Assembly: GCA_013398955.1 (NCBI GenBank)
Contig: VWPU01002093.1
Span: 186,001-250,000, forward strand
DNA from: Callaeas wilsoni
Taxonomy: Eukaryota > Chordata > Aves > Passeriformes > Callaeidae
Length of the DNA: 64,000 bases
Direction of reading: 5' to 3'
The notes under the pieces: model-generated
The model's input: only the letters and a program-made list of their open reading frames with translations
What the model was told of the DNA's origin: nothing
Databases searched by the model: none
Program-made: the position numbers and the translations under genes
Part shown: piece after piece, positions 37,401-49,853 of the stretch
How the letters are laid out: the number at the start of each line of letters is the position of its first letter
Numbering within the stretch: position 1 is the first letter of the stretch

Positions 37401-40400
37401 ATGAAGGCTTCATCTCATTTTCTTTACATCTATGTTAGCCCTTAAGATGTTAGATGTAAAGATTAAGTATTCAGAAGACTGTAATGGATAAACTTTTCAA
37501 ACCAAGGCTGTTTTGCAGCTGGAGTCTGCTAAAGGGTTCTGGCTAACATTTCCAGAAGTAGCTCCCTTTGCTCTTTGGTTGGCTTCTTCTCATCTGCCTC
37601 AGGTACATTTGCACTGCTGCTTCTGTAGGGTAGGGACTTCCTCACTGTTCTTCATCATGTTCTGTGCTCAGCACTAGAGGGACACAGTCCCAGCTGGCTC
37701 TTCAGCCCCCTCTCTGTACACAAGATCCCCCTTAATGCCAGCAAGACAGGTGCAGGCACAGACTGACATGTTCAGGGTTTACTCGCTGCATTCACGTGTC
37801 TGCAGGAGGCTGCTGCAAGCAGAAAGCCTTAACAATCCATTGGGACTTTAAAATATATACCCACACAGCAAAAAAATCACACATGGCAAACCGACATCTG
37901 TATTACATGCAAGTATGTAAATATATATTTTTTGTATTTCCTATAATATTTCATATTATACATAAAATGTTATTTAGCAGAAAGTTATTTGTGATATTAT
38001 GTGAATAGAGAACCTATTTTATTCAGTTAGCTCTTGAAAACCAGGCACAATGCTCTTCTCAGCTGTGCTTTCTGCATCTGCCCCAGATGAGCTCTACCCT
38101 CGGGGCACAGGACACGGGGTTGGCTTTGCTCAGTGCTCCACACTCTGCAGAGTCGCCTGCAAAAGTTTTGCAGTAAGAACAGATAGAAGGAAAGACAGAC
38201 AGATGGCAATGTGGAAAATGAGATGGAGGGATAAAGAAGCAGGGGAAAAAAAGAAAGCTGAAAAGGAAAGGAAGTGAAGAAATAAAAAAGGAAAAGGACA
38301 GAAAGGAAGAAAAAGGGCTTTCTCTCTGTGTCGCTGCTGGGAACAGTAATGAGGGTAAACATTTGCTGATGGCATACCTTTTATCACAGCAAATCCCATA
38401 GCTTAAGGCATTTTTATGGCTCAAGGGCACAAACTAATGCCAAGGAGGCTGGGCTGCTCTTACAAGCCAGGAAAGTCAGACAATGAGCACGTAACAGAAT
38501 TGACACACACAAGGCTATTTAAGCTTTCTCCCACAAAGGTCTGCATTAAAACCTAAAAGAAACTCCTGCAGGTACAACAGGGTTAAATGAGAATTTGTCA
38601 AATCCAGTTTTTCATCTTTTGGGGCAGCAAAGGAAAAAAAAAAAATCTGAAATACAAACCAGGGGGTCAGAAAAACATGGAGGTTTAGGTTTCCATTAAA
38701 CATCCCAATGTTTTTCTTTTCAAAAACATCCATAAAAGCTGCAGAACAACAAAAAATTGAAAAGTACTTAGTTAAAAAAGAATTTTTTTTCTCCTTCTTC
38801 TACATACATTTGCTTCTCCATGGAATTAGGGTTATGCCAATCAGATTGATATTATGCTATGATCTGACAAGGCACTCAAATTATTTATCCAAACAGTAAA
38901 ATTTTTCAAAGATACAAAAGCAGTCTCAAGAGAAACTACAGTGCAAAGCCTCCAAGAAACGTAAGGAAATGGAAGCAGAAAAATCACCATTAAAAGACAT
39001 CCAAACTTTATTAATTATGACCTGCACTGGCAGCTTATGAGCAGCTTGAAGCTGGTCCACACTGTAAGCACCATTGTGTTTTGTTTTTCTTATATAGCTT
39101 ATTCTCATTCCTACTGAAACTCAGAAACATCATATTTCCTCCTGATATGGCAGCAAGGGGCTGATTGACAGAGTCATGTCTCAGAGCCTAAAGTTCCCAG
39201 TGAGTTTTACTTCACCTTGAAACACAAGCCTTGTCCTCAGACTAGCACGGGGCACTGGGAAACACAACCAAGCATTTAGTGCCCAGTCTCGCCCCTCTAG
39301 ACCGCTGTTTCTTCTCTTGGTTTTCACATTTCCCAGCGCCATAAGGCATAAATTATTCATGGCAAAAGTGCTTCTCACAATGTTTATGCAATGCTTAGTA
39401 CAATGGCACCCTTTTTCAGCTGAGGCCTCTGGGCACTCATGCAATACAAATAATCATGATGATAGCAACAATAATAACAGCCAGCTATGCTGTTCCCACT
39501 GGGCACACGCTTCCAGTGTCCTGTCCCACAGGGCTCAGATCACTGTATTTCACTACAGGCTCCTGGTCAGTGCCAGGGGCCATTCTTCAATAAACCTGTC
39601 TCACCCTTTAAAACAAGAGAAAAACCTCCCAGTTTTGCCTTTCAGGTTTTTCTTTAACTCTCACAGCTGTTTCCTAATATGAGAAAATCCCTCATTTTTA
39701 TAACTAATTAGTTTGAGCACATTCTATTATTCTGCCTCCTGTAATACTAATTATTACACTAGCTGCATGCCTGCACAACTAATGAGTTACATTAAAGACG
39801 GGGAATTCTAAAACCTACAGAGGGAAATACAGCACGACTGCAAAGCCAAAACAGGAGACACCAGCATCTTTCAAACAAAAGAAAATTGCAGCCCTAACAA
39901 GTCATTTCCTCTCACTCTGTGCCCCTCCAGCTGCTCTTTGTGCTGTTGCACAAAGGCAAAGTTGAGGGAGGGCACCCCAGAAAAAGCAACTTGTCCAGCA
40001 CGCAAAATGAAGTGGCCCAATTCCATGAGTGCAGCACCCAGTTTGTCTGAGCAACAAATAACTCAGGAGAGCAAATCACTCACACACCACTGTCAGCTCC
40101 TTGCAAGAGCCAGCAGTCAAGTCATCCTGCCCAAGCTGGTCAGTCTGTCCTGGCAGCACACTGCAAGTAAGATGTTCTCCCTGCAGGTGGGAATCTGCCA
40201 CTGGAGTGCTCAAAAAGCACCGGCTGTTTTCTGTTCCTGCTACCAAAGTAAAGACAGGGATACACCTGCTCATTAACCCAAGTCCATCTCTATGATTTGA
40301 CAAGAAGCTTCCTAAGAAGACCCAAGATAAAATGGTGTTTAACACTGATGGGAGTCCACTGAGATTACCGATGTAAAACCAAAGATCTGATTAAAGACTG

Positions 40401-43400
40401 CAGGTCAGACACTCACCTTGAAGTCAATTGTCACATTCTGGTAACTTTATTTGCAGACCATGATAAAGGGGACCAGAAGCTGCTAGCTGCATGCCTGGAC
40501 CTGTCACTGATATTAAGTCAGTCTGGGAAATCGTTTAGCCTTTCTGACTTTCAATTACTATTTTTCTTTTAATTAGACTTCCTGAGCTCCAAGGAGTGAT
40601 AGCAGGATCAGCTAATTGCTGCCTGTAAAGATATATAGATAAAAGAAACAAGGTAGGGCACATTATTTATAATTGACTCAACCCTAAAGTAAAACTCTTC
40701 AAATTATATGAAATGATTAAAAATACAGAGTGCAGTCTTTCCTCCCCTGCACTAGCATGCACACCGTGCCAAACACAGGGAACTATACTGACACCTTGCT
40801 ATGTTCTCAAATGCTAAACCTGCTCTGAATTATACAGAAGAGATTACAGCTATTAACAACTCAGTTAGGTCTCGCCTTCATGTGGGAAATCTTTCCAAAA
40901 ACTCCACGTTGGAGGATGTGATCTTTGGTCAGCACCCCAGCTACTAAAGAACAGCGGTGGGAGCGGTGTTAATACTTGCCAACCTCAGCACATGCTTTTC
41001 CTGTGCGGCAAGGACTGAGCTGAGCCGTGACAAAGTAACTCATAGGTGTGATATACTGTAAATTGATAAAGAGTTGGGAAGGGAGATTTATTAAAAAGAA
41101 CTAAATACAGCCAGGTGAAAAAGTTATCAGAAAGGAGCATAATTCAAAAAAATTAAGGGTACATTACAGAACGGGCAGGCAAACTGCTTATTCTATTTAA
41201 TTTTATCTTAATCAGAAGAATAAATATCTGAAAGTACAACAGTTATGGGGAGAGAGAGAGAAAGAATGAGACTGATGGAAAGAGGGTAAAAAGAAATAAA
41301 GCCCATCAGACGACCCAGCTGAATGAAAATAAATTCCTCCTCTCCTAGCAGTTAAAGCAAAATGTTTCCTGAATACTGACAATAGCCCATTCTTCTACTC
41401 TCTGGCAGGCTGGAACCTGAACAAGCATCAATCAGGTTTGGGTGGGTGTGAAGCAGGCCAGATGGAGGGCGTCGGAAGCGTTCTGCGCTCCTCAGCACAA
41501 GCTGGTCATTAGAGCAGCCACTCGACAGAAGTGCCCGAGCCTGTCACATCTGTCAGGACAGTTTAGGGAGACCTTCAGCACTGCCAGCCTTGCAGACACT
41601 GATTAGAATATGCAATTGTGTGTACTAGAGGAGAGGTGCCTGCCTCCACTGGGATTTTGTGATAAAAATTATCCTTGCATCCTTTCCAGACTTCGTGAAA
41701 GGCTTTCTCATGACCTCATTTGTGTACTAAACACACAACAAACCACGGTGCCTGGGACATCCCTGTCCCATTGCTGAGAACCTCTCTGTCCAAATGCACA
41801 ATATTCAAGAAAGAAAGATGTTTTTCATCGTGTGCTACCTTCACTTTAGCCCAGCAGCCCAGGACCAAGATACTGTCTTCCAGTCTGAGAACGTGTGAGC
41901 AAAGCTATGGAGAAAAGAGCTTGTCAGGAAGCCAGACAAAATTAAAATTCCTGGTTCATCATCTGCTCTCACCCTTAAACATAGTTGTAATCCATAAGAC
42001 AGCTGCTCAGAAGTAAAAAGTACTGACACAGAGCAGTTGCTAAGAAGAAAATATTTATTTTTTTAGTTTCCAAAATAATGAAGAGTGCTTAAAAAAGATT
42101 TTAAGGCTTTTCCACAAATACTTACTAACTATAAAAAAAATCTGTAAGAACAGTTAGGTCTCCAGTTTATGAAGAAGGCATTGATTCTCAAAGTTTATGA
42201 ATGTCTCCTGCTTTAACTTAGCACAAGTTTTGTCAGAGATCACAGAAGTTTCTGGAAAACCAAACTATATTTTACCAACAAATCTGTACAATTAGAAACC
42301 CTGTAATTTTTCTGCAGGTATAATTTTCCTTTCTGTTCAGAAGAGATCCAACTCCTATGGACAGCAGTCACTTTTGAAATTGCTAAGTGAGAGGAGAGAG
42401 ACTCATCCTATCAGCAAAGCTGCCATATGTTGATGAGCTGGAAAGCTGCATAAGCAACAGCAGAACAGCACCTACACTTAAGACCGATCAATTTGCATTT
42501 TTCTCAAAGAACACAGAAGGTGAGGAGGAACTTCAGACAGCACATCCCATGAAGGAAATGTGTCAGGTGAAATTTGATGCACAATAGTGCACTGGTCAGG
42601 CCTAAACAAAATAACCTGTCTTACCCACACAATTTCTGGGGTCCTTAAATAATCACGTTAATTAATTTTCTTAAAACTGAGGAGAATTTTGAAGGTCTCA
42701 GATACTCCTCATGCAAGAAGGGATCAAAGTTAAAATCATATTTAGCTAATTTAGTGGGTCTAATGAACAATAAAGGTAGTATTACAATGATATTTTCTTC
42801 TTTCAACACAGATCTGTAGAGGACATGCTTGGAATGCTGTTTACAATCCAATCTCTCCGTAACAAAAACTCTTTTGCAATAACAGAAGGAATTTAGGTAA
42901 GTCCAGTAGTGAGTATTCTTATTGTGGATAAATTCTTATACAAATACTTAAGTCAAAAGTTTTAGCTTTAAAGGATGGCAAGTGACAAAAAAGTAAAAGA
43001 AGATCGATAAAACTACCACTGATTGGAGAAGTTAAACAGGGGCTTTTACTGACCTCATTTACAATATGAAAACAAAAGGAAAACTGATGTAATGGAGAGG
43101 TTACAAATACGACCTAATAGAATAAAAATTTCACCTCACTGGAAAGGGAGTTAGTCAGGAAAATCACAAGAACACCACCTTTTTTTCTGAATACACTGGT
43201 ATTTTTCAGTGCAATATTCTCAGTCAGTTCACATCTGCTTTTGGTACTCTCAGACTGTTGCTGTCAGAGGTGCATTCATCGGTGCAGCTCTTGAAGCAAA
43301 GAGCAGTCAGAAAGGTAACCATTCACAGTAAAACAGGTTCCTGGAACTGCTAAGCCCCTGACTGACTGCTCTGCTGCCAGAGCAGCCAAGTGCCAGAGAG

Positions 43401-46400
43401 CCCCTGCCCTGCTAGCCCAGGAAATCCCAGTAAGAATGGACAGCCCTCGATCAGCATTCACAGATCTAGCTGAATGCCAGCACAGACCTTTCACGCCTCA
43501 GGTAACAACCTGCTGCTTCCAAATAATGCATCATGGGTTTTTTCTGTTACAGTCTTGAGGCACTGACGCAAAGTTAGGGGTTAAAAAGGAGCCTAACTTA
43601 CAGCTGTAGACCATTTGAAGTGCTCAGGCCATAATCCAGTTCTTATTTCTCATCTCCAAAGAAGGAAATTCATTAAGATTCTAGCTACAGATTGAATGCA
43701 GTTTAATTCTTTTCCTTTCGCAAGTTGTGGGTTTGGACTTACTTCCAACCTGTAATTTCCTTCACCTCAGGAAGAAAACAAATACTCTCATTCCAGCCAA
43801 CATGCCAGCATTCCGATTTTTAACTCAGAAGTAAAGTTCAGTGGGGCAAAACTTTTCACACAGTACTAATCTGCTTGACCTAATTTCTTCCTCTAGTTCC
43901 TCCTGCTGGTGCCAACGCACTGTCCAGCACTGTCCAGTAACAACTCCCATGTAGTTATACCCACAGATCTGCAATATGGACTTAGCTCAGAGCCCAGGCA
44001 GGCTGTGTGTGTGTGACTCCCATGCCAGCAGCAGATGAGTGAGCAGGTGGCATGCAGAAAGATGCTGTGAGATTTCTAACGCAGATCAGGAGAGCAGAAC
44101 TGCCCACAGTTATTATGATTAAAAACCTACACTTGCACCTATTTCTCTTTCTGCATTCCTTCAAATCAAATGAAGTCAGGTTTCTTAATTAAGTCAAACC
44201 CCATCATAATTTGCTGCAGTCAGTCCCAATCCAATTTTCAGTCTCAGCTATAATTCACTCCTAGAGTCTAGAATCGGTTAAAGTTGACTCCAGTCCAGAA
44301 ATTTCTCAAGCTCTGCCTTTAAAACTGTAACTTGAAAATGAGCCTGTACCACCCAAGAGCACTGCTCTTACAAAACAATGCTGCATCAATGTTCTGCTTT
44401 GTCTCCCTCTCCCCCTGTTCTGACAGCCATTGACAGAATATAGATATATGACTCAGTGGAAGCAGGACAAGGCAGAGGCTCAAGGGGCAGAGGCCTTCTG
44501 GCAGCACAATAGGAAGCTTCATTCAGTAAACACCCAAATGCTACTTAGGCATGAAAACTTAGTGAAAAAAAAACCAAAAACAAAACAACAAAAAGCCATA
44601 CCAAAAAAACTCCATCAAAACAACCCAAACCCCAAAAACATGAAAAAAAGTCTTTCCCTAAAACTGTTAAACAATAAAATCATGCATCTCAAAGCCCTTC
44701 CTGCATTCCCATCCAATCACTTTGATCCCTAAACGATGTTTTCTGTTGCCAGCTCAACCAACTCAGGTGGTCTCTGAAAATCTCTTTGTAACTTTGCTGC
44801 TCCACAGCCTGCCACTGTCGACACAGGTTCTAGACCCACCTGATAACTCCGTGGATGGTGTGCAAGGAAAAGCAGTCACAGCCACACTGACTGCAAAGCA
44901 GATGGATGCATGCATGCACACACGAGTGCCTGCAACTCCTCTGGTTGCTCAAGCAGAGCAAGCCACCTGCAGGTACTCCTCCAGTCAATGGTAAACCCAT
45001 AGTTTGAACATTGCTTGTCCCAGGTGCACCTGTTGCACCTAATCACATTTATCTGTATTATTATCCAAGTATTCAGAGCCTGGAAGGTGTCAAACCCTGC
45101 TGGTTTTAAGTAAACAAATATCAGGGTAGCATAGCTTTTATAATGTACTTAAAGCACATCACTTTTGTATCTCAAACAAGATCTCACAGTTTTAGCTCCC
45201 ACTATAAATCATCCTATACACGTAACACCTGCTACTCCAACAAAAGAGTACATTAAAAGGCTTTAATGATTAGAAAGAAAATAAGTTTTTCTAAGGGCCA
45301 CCTGGAAACACAAATGCAGGGCATATGTCTTTCTGTGTGCTAGGAATTATACTGTCAGTCACACTTAAATAAGACATATATATTCTGTACTATCCTTCCT
45401 GCTATGTTTGAATAAAGAATAAACAGCCCCACGGGTGCACACTATTTTCATAATTCAGTGTACAGTGAGAAGAATAGCCTCTCAATGCTACTTGTCCAGA
45501 ATGAAAGCAGTCCTTTTTCCAACTAGTCATTATTCAATATTAAAAAAAACTATATAAAAGATGTCTTTATCAAGAGAGATTTTTTTATGCTATTATTATT
45601 ATTCTGTTCCCATCAACAAGTGAGTTATGAAAAGAATCTTTACTCTGGAAGTCTACTTGTGTAAGCAAACTGGGAACAGTACAGGTGGTCTAAAGTTAAA
45701 ATTGCAGCTCTAATCTTCAGCTTACTTTTCAAGTGTGAGACACCCTTGACTGTCCAGCTCAGGAATATTCTCTGCCTGAGCACCAAGAGACAGGAGCAGT
45801 GCAGAACTGGGGAAAGGCCATGGAAGTGCAATAACCTGTACAACTGAGCTCTCACCGAAGCACACAGGACATCACAAACCCAGTGATTCAAAAGAACTAT
45901 CATGCAGCGTTCAGCAAATGGAATTTACCTTGAGGTTTGGGTTTGGTAAGCTTCCCGCAGGGCTTTGAGATTGTGACAGTCTTCTGGCAGTCGGCGTTAT
46001 GAAGGGCTCTCTTTAGGTTCCCAGTTCGAGTCTTCAAGGCCGTGTTCAAGTCACATTCCCCCCAGGCCTGGAACTGGTATTTGCACTCCGCTGCAGCAAG
46101 GAAATAAAAGGCAAAATTTAAAACACAATGACTGAGTTTGAAAACAAAAATGTTGAGAGTCGAATAGGATATCAAAGGCAGTTGGTGCTTATAGACAAAA
46201 AGATGTGAAACTGAAGAAAAGAATCCCAAGAAAACTTTAAAGATTATCTGCAGTAGTAATTGCAGTCTCTCCCCCTCCCCAGTGCTTTAAAATTTAATCC
46301 TCTTGCGTTTGCATGGATATTGCATTTCTGTCATATAAAGAAAAATGCATTCAGCTATGAATATAAACAACAACAACAACAGCAAGAAAGAAATAGCAGT

Positions 46401-48840
46401 GGGAAATGTCATTTACATTCTGTATGGCTGTTTCTCCTTTTGTGTGATGCCAGAAGTTACCAAATAAGGCTTGAACAGTTTCTAGAATGTATGTGCAACC
46501 ATAAACTTCTCAAGTCTGAAACTGCAGCACTGAGTGTGTTGGTAAGGTCAAAATAATTTCTAAATCACACAAGCTGTTTACCAGAAAAAAATCCAAGTTC
46601 GCAAGAGTAATCAAATTTGAATTTTGATAGACATCTTGTCCGGGACAGATCTGACATATCTTCCCAAACTGTTACATATGAACCTTCTGAAGTGAAGGAC
46701 AGAAATGAAATACACTGGTACACTGGTCTTCACTCGCCTTTCACTGCACACACAGGCAGCCAGCTGGCACATCGTAAAGCCTGTGACAGCCCTCGCAGAG
46801 GTTCACAGCTGTGAACTTGCACCACTGCCCTAAACAGGGCTGAACACCACAGCGAGCAGATCCCAGCACGTGGGAAGGCTGCCTTTATGATCAGCAGCTT
46901 ATAAAGACTCTCTGCAGAGGAGCTCTGAGGAAGCTGCCTTCTGACACCTTGCATGTTCTAGCTCTGATGAACCTGAAATATAGGACTCACGCCTTCCCCA
47001 AGACATCCGCAGAACATGCAGGCTTCCTGCTCCATACTCAAAATAAAAACCGACGTAAATCCCTCAAGAGAGCGATGCTGACCTCCAAATTGCTTCTTCC
47101 AGTTGCAGGGAATCTTACACTTCTGAGTCTTGGTGGTTTGTTTGCACTCAGCTCCAGTGCGAGTGCCCTCACGTGTCCCCAGGCCACAGTCACCACTGGT
47201 GGGCACACAGACACTCCACTGCCATTCCCCACAGTCAGACTTCTTCGCCTTTTTCTCTGGATGGAGACAGGGAACCAAGCAAGAGAAGTGGTCACTACCC
47301 AGAGCCTAGGGAGAAGTTCCCTAAACTTAACCAAACTCACAGCACCAGGAAGGGAGAATAAGGAAGACATTTGGAATGCAATTGCCCTAAAAGCAAAAGG
47401 TCTGACATGCTCTTCTCAATCCTGCAGAGACAGGTCAGCCCCTTTGAGTCCAAAGCAGGATGATCATTCAAACTCAGTCCCACTGCCACGTTTACTAGTC
47501 CACTTGGATATTCTCAAGTGCATTCTCATCTTCAGAAATCTAGAAACCCGCAGGTATCACTGACCAAAACATGCAGGAGGGCTCTCACTCAGAAAGGACA
47601 CTCCTCTGTCTCCAGCAGCTGGAGACATGCAAATATCCTCAGTTCCAGCTGAAGCACTATACACTAAACAATGAGAAATGTATGTGCTGACGTTGTGTAC
47701 CAGAGGATTTGAGCACCTCCAGGGAATAGCTGTGGGATGCAAACTTTTGATTTGCTGTATCATGTCACATTTTATATCAGAATATGAACAAAACTTCCAT
47801 GGCAAAGGAGCTACATGGAGAAGTATATTCGAAGTGCTGTTAATTCAGCTGGGTTTGTTGCTCAGGAACAAAAGGAAGGATCATGATTTTATTTAGATCA
47901 TTAAACCCAAGTCTTATGTGAAAAGACAGCAATGTTATCAAATCCAAAGGTTCACATAAATAATTCCTTAGGCCCCTAAAACATCACAAGTAACTTTAAA
48001 TATACTTATATACAACTATTTTTCTTCTAGGTCTTGCACGTTTATGCTAGCATTTTCTCATATTTCCACAAAGCCAAAATGGTTAAAAAGTCACTTTTTT
48101 TACTGGGAACACTAATTCTGATAGATTCACAGTTCACACTATCTGGTGTATAAGTAGCCTGAAAAAAACCACCAAAAAAATACGTTCTTTAAAAATTGTC
48201 AAAACTGAGTTTGACAGATATGACTTTTCCACCCCAGGCCGGTTTCTCCTATAATGAGGTCTGAGTTCACCGCTGACAGAAAGCAAGTACTGCTGGATGT
48301 CTGGCTGTCCGTGCAACAGCAAGTTAGTACAATTCTTTGTCAGAGGATTTCCACATCACACAGCATCAGTGTAGCACTGTCATATATAACATTGAACAAG
48401 TGACATAACTGCTCTTTCATCACTCCTGTTTGGTTCTCTCTAAGCCAAGCATGAAACTATCCACAGAGCACATTTTAAGCTGCTTTGCAATATCCACTGT
48501 GAGATAAACCAAGGACTCCAGTCTCTGGGGCTGTCAAGCTGCCACTTGACATGGAAACCCCTTTCCATTTCCCTATTTAACACAGAACAACACGTCACAG
48601 CCACAAATCCTACCCTGATGTCAAAAGGTTAACAAATTACCTGAATTTAGTAACAAAATCAGAAGCATTTGACATTCTCCCACACATGCAACCTATCTTG
48701 GGGATTAACTCTGAATAAGACTGGACCTTACCTGGTTTCTCTTTCTTGCCAGCCTCAGTGGTACTCACGGCTGCCAGAAGGAAAATAAGTGCCAGGAGGG
48801 CAGCTGTGAACATTCGACGTTGCTGTTGTTGCTGTTGCAT
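31404..48840 (-). CDS. PTN: Pleiotrophin, complete coding span in four coding exons
   Basis: The coding sequence joins 48840-48732, 47256-47083, 46090-45929 and 31456-31404 on the minus strand: 498 nt, giving 165 residues plus a stop. Residues 1-30 form a signal peptide (RR at 8-9, hydrophobic core about 11-25, likely cut A30/G31). The mature chain has a basic N-terminus, an N-terminal TSR-like domain (C45, C53, C60, C74, C83, C87), a C-terminal TSR-like domain (C97, C107, C129, C139) and a lysine-rich tail from residue 149. All ten cysteines of the midkine/pleiotrophin family are present. Known family role: a secreted heparin- and chondroitin-sulfate-binding cytokine that acts through PTPRZ1, syndecans and ALK-linked signalling in neurite outgrowth, bone and vascular development. 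The protein is three residues shorter than the 168-residue human form: two in the leader and one at the exon 4/5 junction. Midkine is excluded by the PTN-type leader and tail. Confidence 0.97.
32488..32662 (-). mobile_element. CR1 LINE 3' end in PTN intron 4
   Basis: Intact terminal repeats (catagaatcatagaat) are followed by 'gagttggaagggacccag', 'gagtccaactcctggccctgcacaggacc' and 'gcttcttgaacctc' in antisense. The copy is short and young-looking, and lies in the same orientation as PTN. Confidence 0.95.
38180..38317. repeat. Purine-rich tract in PTN intron 4
   Basis: About 130 bp of nearly pure A/G on the plus strand, with few interruptions. In the PTN transcript it would read as a long pyrimidine tract. 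Confidence 0.75.
44564..44650. repeat. A-rich low-complexity stretch
   Basis: A/C-only runs (aaaaccaaaaacaaaacaac and similar) with almost no G or T. It may be a decayed poly(A)-like tract, but no adjoining retroposon body is visible. Confidence 0.75.
45929..46090 (-). CDS. PTN: PTN exon 4: C-terminal TSR domain
   Basis: The 162-nt exon completes A95 and encodes residues 96-148 plus one base. It starts [15 protein letters not shown] and ends [12 protein letters not shown]. It carries the last four cysteines and the basic cluster around K114-R122 (KTRTGNLKR), the part of the family known to bind glycosaminoglycans. The acceptor GCTGCAG|CG follows a good pyrimidine tract, and the donor is CAAG|GTAAAT. 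Both boundaries are phase 1. Differences from the human form that I recognise are conservative: N119 for Ser and D128 for Glu. Confidence 0.98.
46091..47082 (-). other. PTN: PTN intron 3
   Basis: A 992-nt GT-AG phase 1 intron. A small (AAC)n repeat lies at 46366-46384. No other feature is recognised. Confidence 0.95.
46366..46384. repeat. (AAC)n microsatellite
   Basis: Five to six AAC units in PTN intron 3. Confidence 0.9.
47083..47256 (-). CDS. PTN: PTN exon 3: N-terminal heparin-binding TSR domain
   Basis: The 174-nt exon completes E37 and encodes residues 38-94 plus the first base of codon 95. It starts [14 protein letters not shown] and ends CNWKKQFG. It holds six of the ten cysteines and the tryptophans W48, W50 and W89 of the first thrombospondin-type repeat-like domain. 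The acceptor is CCAG|AG and the donor is GGAG|GTCAGC. Both ends are phase 1, so the exon is a symmetrical module. A second AG two bases into the exon could be used only with a frameshift, so the first AG is taken as the acceptor. Confidence 0.98.
47257..48731 (-). other. PTN: PTN intron 2
   Basis: A 1,475-nt GT-AG phase 1 intron between the signal-peptide exon and the first domain exon. No repeats or other genes are recognised in it. Confidence 0.95.
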
Positions 48841-48841
48841 T
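48732..48841 (-). CDS. PTN: PTN exon 2: start codon and signal peptide
   Basis: The ATG is at 48840-48838, and only one base of 5' UTR (48841) precedes it in this exon. The acceptor AG is at 48843-48842, behind a pyrimidine tract and a textbook branch motif ACTAAC (48878-48873), 33 nt from the exon. The exon encodes residues 1-36 and the first base of codon 37, starting [11 protein letters not shown] and running through the hydrophobic leader to GKKEKP. The donor is G|GTAAGG at 48731. The start is fixed by homology to the known PTN leader. The leader begins with six consecutive glutamines, where the mammalian protein has a mixed MQAQQYQQQ-type start. Confidence 0.97.
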
Positions 48842-48872
48842 CTGCAGATCAATGGCAGAGAGGAAAAAGATG

Positions 48873-48878
48873 GTTAGT
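48873..48878 (-). promoter_or_regulatory. PTN: Branch-point motif of PTN intron 1
   Basis: ACTAAC on the minus strand has its branch adenosine at 48874, 33 nt before exon 2. A pyrimidine-rich run and CTGCAG follow. It is an optimal match to the vertebrate branch consensus and supports the acceptor used to define exon 2. Confidence 0.6.
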
Positions 48879-49807
48879 GAGATTGTAAAAAGTGGGACTC
48901 CAACTGAAGCATTTTTGGGAAGCTCTGCTTCAGGACCACAAGACACAAGCAGGTCAAACATAATTAGCTATTGCCAGAATGGGCAATTATTTTCATTCCA
49001 GAGAGAATACAGAGATTGTTAACTATTTTCCAGCCTGTGTACCAAATCCCTGATCTACATTACTGATGTTACTGGATGAGTTTTGCCATGGGAAGTTCTG
49101 TAACTATTGCTTGTCTTCTAGAAGCCTGCTAGAGAATCAAGGATCCTGACAGCTCTGGAACTCCCCTCTTCTTTTCTGACCTCTGGCTGTGTAAAAATAA
49201 GCAAAATATGCATGTCATATTTCAGTTTACCAATTCATATGAAGTAGGGAATACTCTACTGTCCACCTTGCAAGGATTCAAGTTCTTATTAGGCTTAATT
49301 GACATCTGAAAAGAGCTTCTTTCACAAAAACATATACAGGTGAGATGTGATGCACTATCTTAATTGTCACTGGCATGCTGCTACGTACCTCTTCCTTCCC
49401 CGCCAATTAGTGTCTCTTCTTAATACAAATTAAGCTAATTGTTTGAATGCAAAGTAGGCACAGAGACAGGACTTGCACACACTGCTAGAGGCTATCCACA
49501 GCATGCTAATGAACCCAAAATCTGGATTTGGGAAGCAAATATTCCAATACAAAATGGAATTAAATACCTTTGCTTGAGGGTGAAGCACCAGTCACTAACC
49601 AGTCACCAAAGTCATCCTGAGCTTTCCCTTTCCCATTTCTATAATTCGCATTGTCTCATTTTGGCACTGTTTATAGGAACACACGGCCTCCAAAAACTAC
49701 GTTAAAAATAAGCAACCTCCCCCTTTCCTAGAGACATCTCTCCAGTAGGCAGCCAGGTACCAAGATAGTGGACCAGAGATTGCTTGGATGAAAGGAAAGT
49801 TTCTCTG

Positions 49808-49853
49808 ATTTTTGGGTTTTTTGGTTTTTTGGGGTGGGTTTTTTGTGTTTTTC
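49808..49853. repeat. T/G-only homopolymer string
   Basis: Alternating T-runs (5-6) and G-runs (2-4), made only of T and G for about 45 bp. It lies on the template strand of PTN. Confidence 0.9.

Larger units (their letters stand above)
31457..45928 (-). other. PTN: PTN intron 4
   Basis: A 14,472-nt GT-AG phase 1 intron that separates the C-terminal domain exon from the tail exon. It contains one CR1 end (32488-32662), an A-rich stretch in plus-strand terms at 44564-44650 and a purine tract at 38180-38317. Near its 3' end the sense strand has a long pyrimidine tract (31627-31591), then a 16-base A-run (31554-31539), then the real acceptor. Nothing else coding is seen. Confidence 0.9.

Noticed and set aside
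46949..47563. 204-codon plus-strand open frame, the longest in the window
   Set aside because: It runs antisense across PTN exon 3 and its flanking introns. Its openness comes from the real exon's codon pattern on the other strand, and it has no domains of its own.
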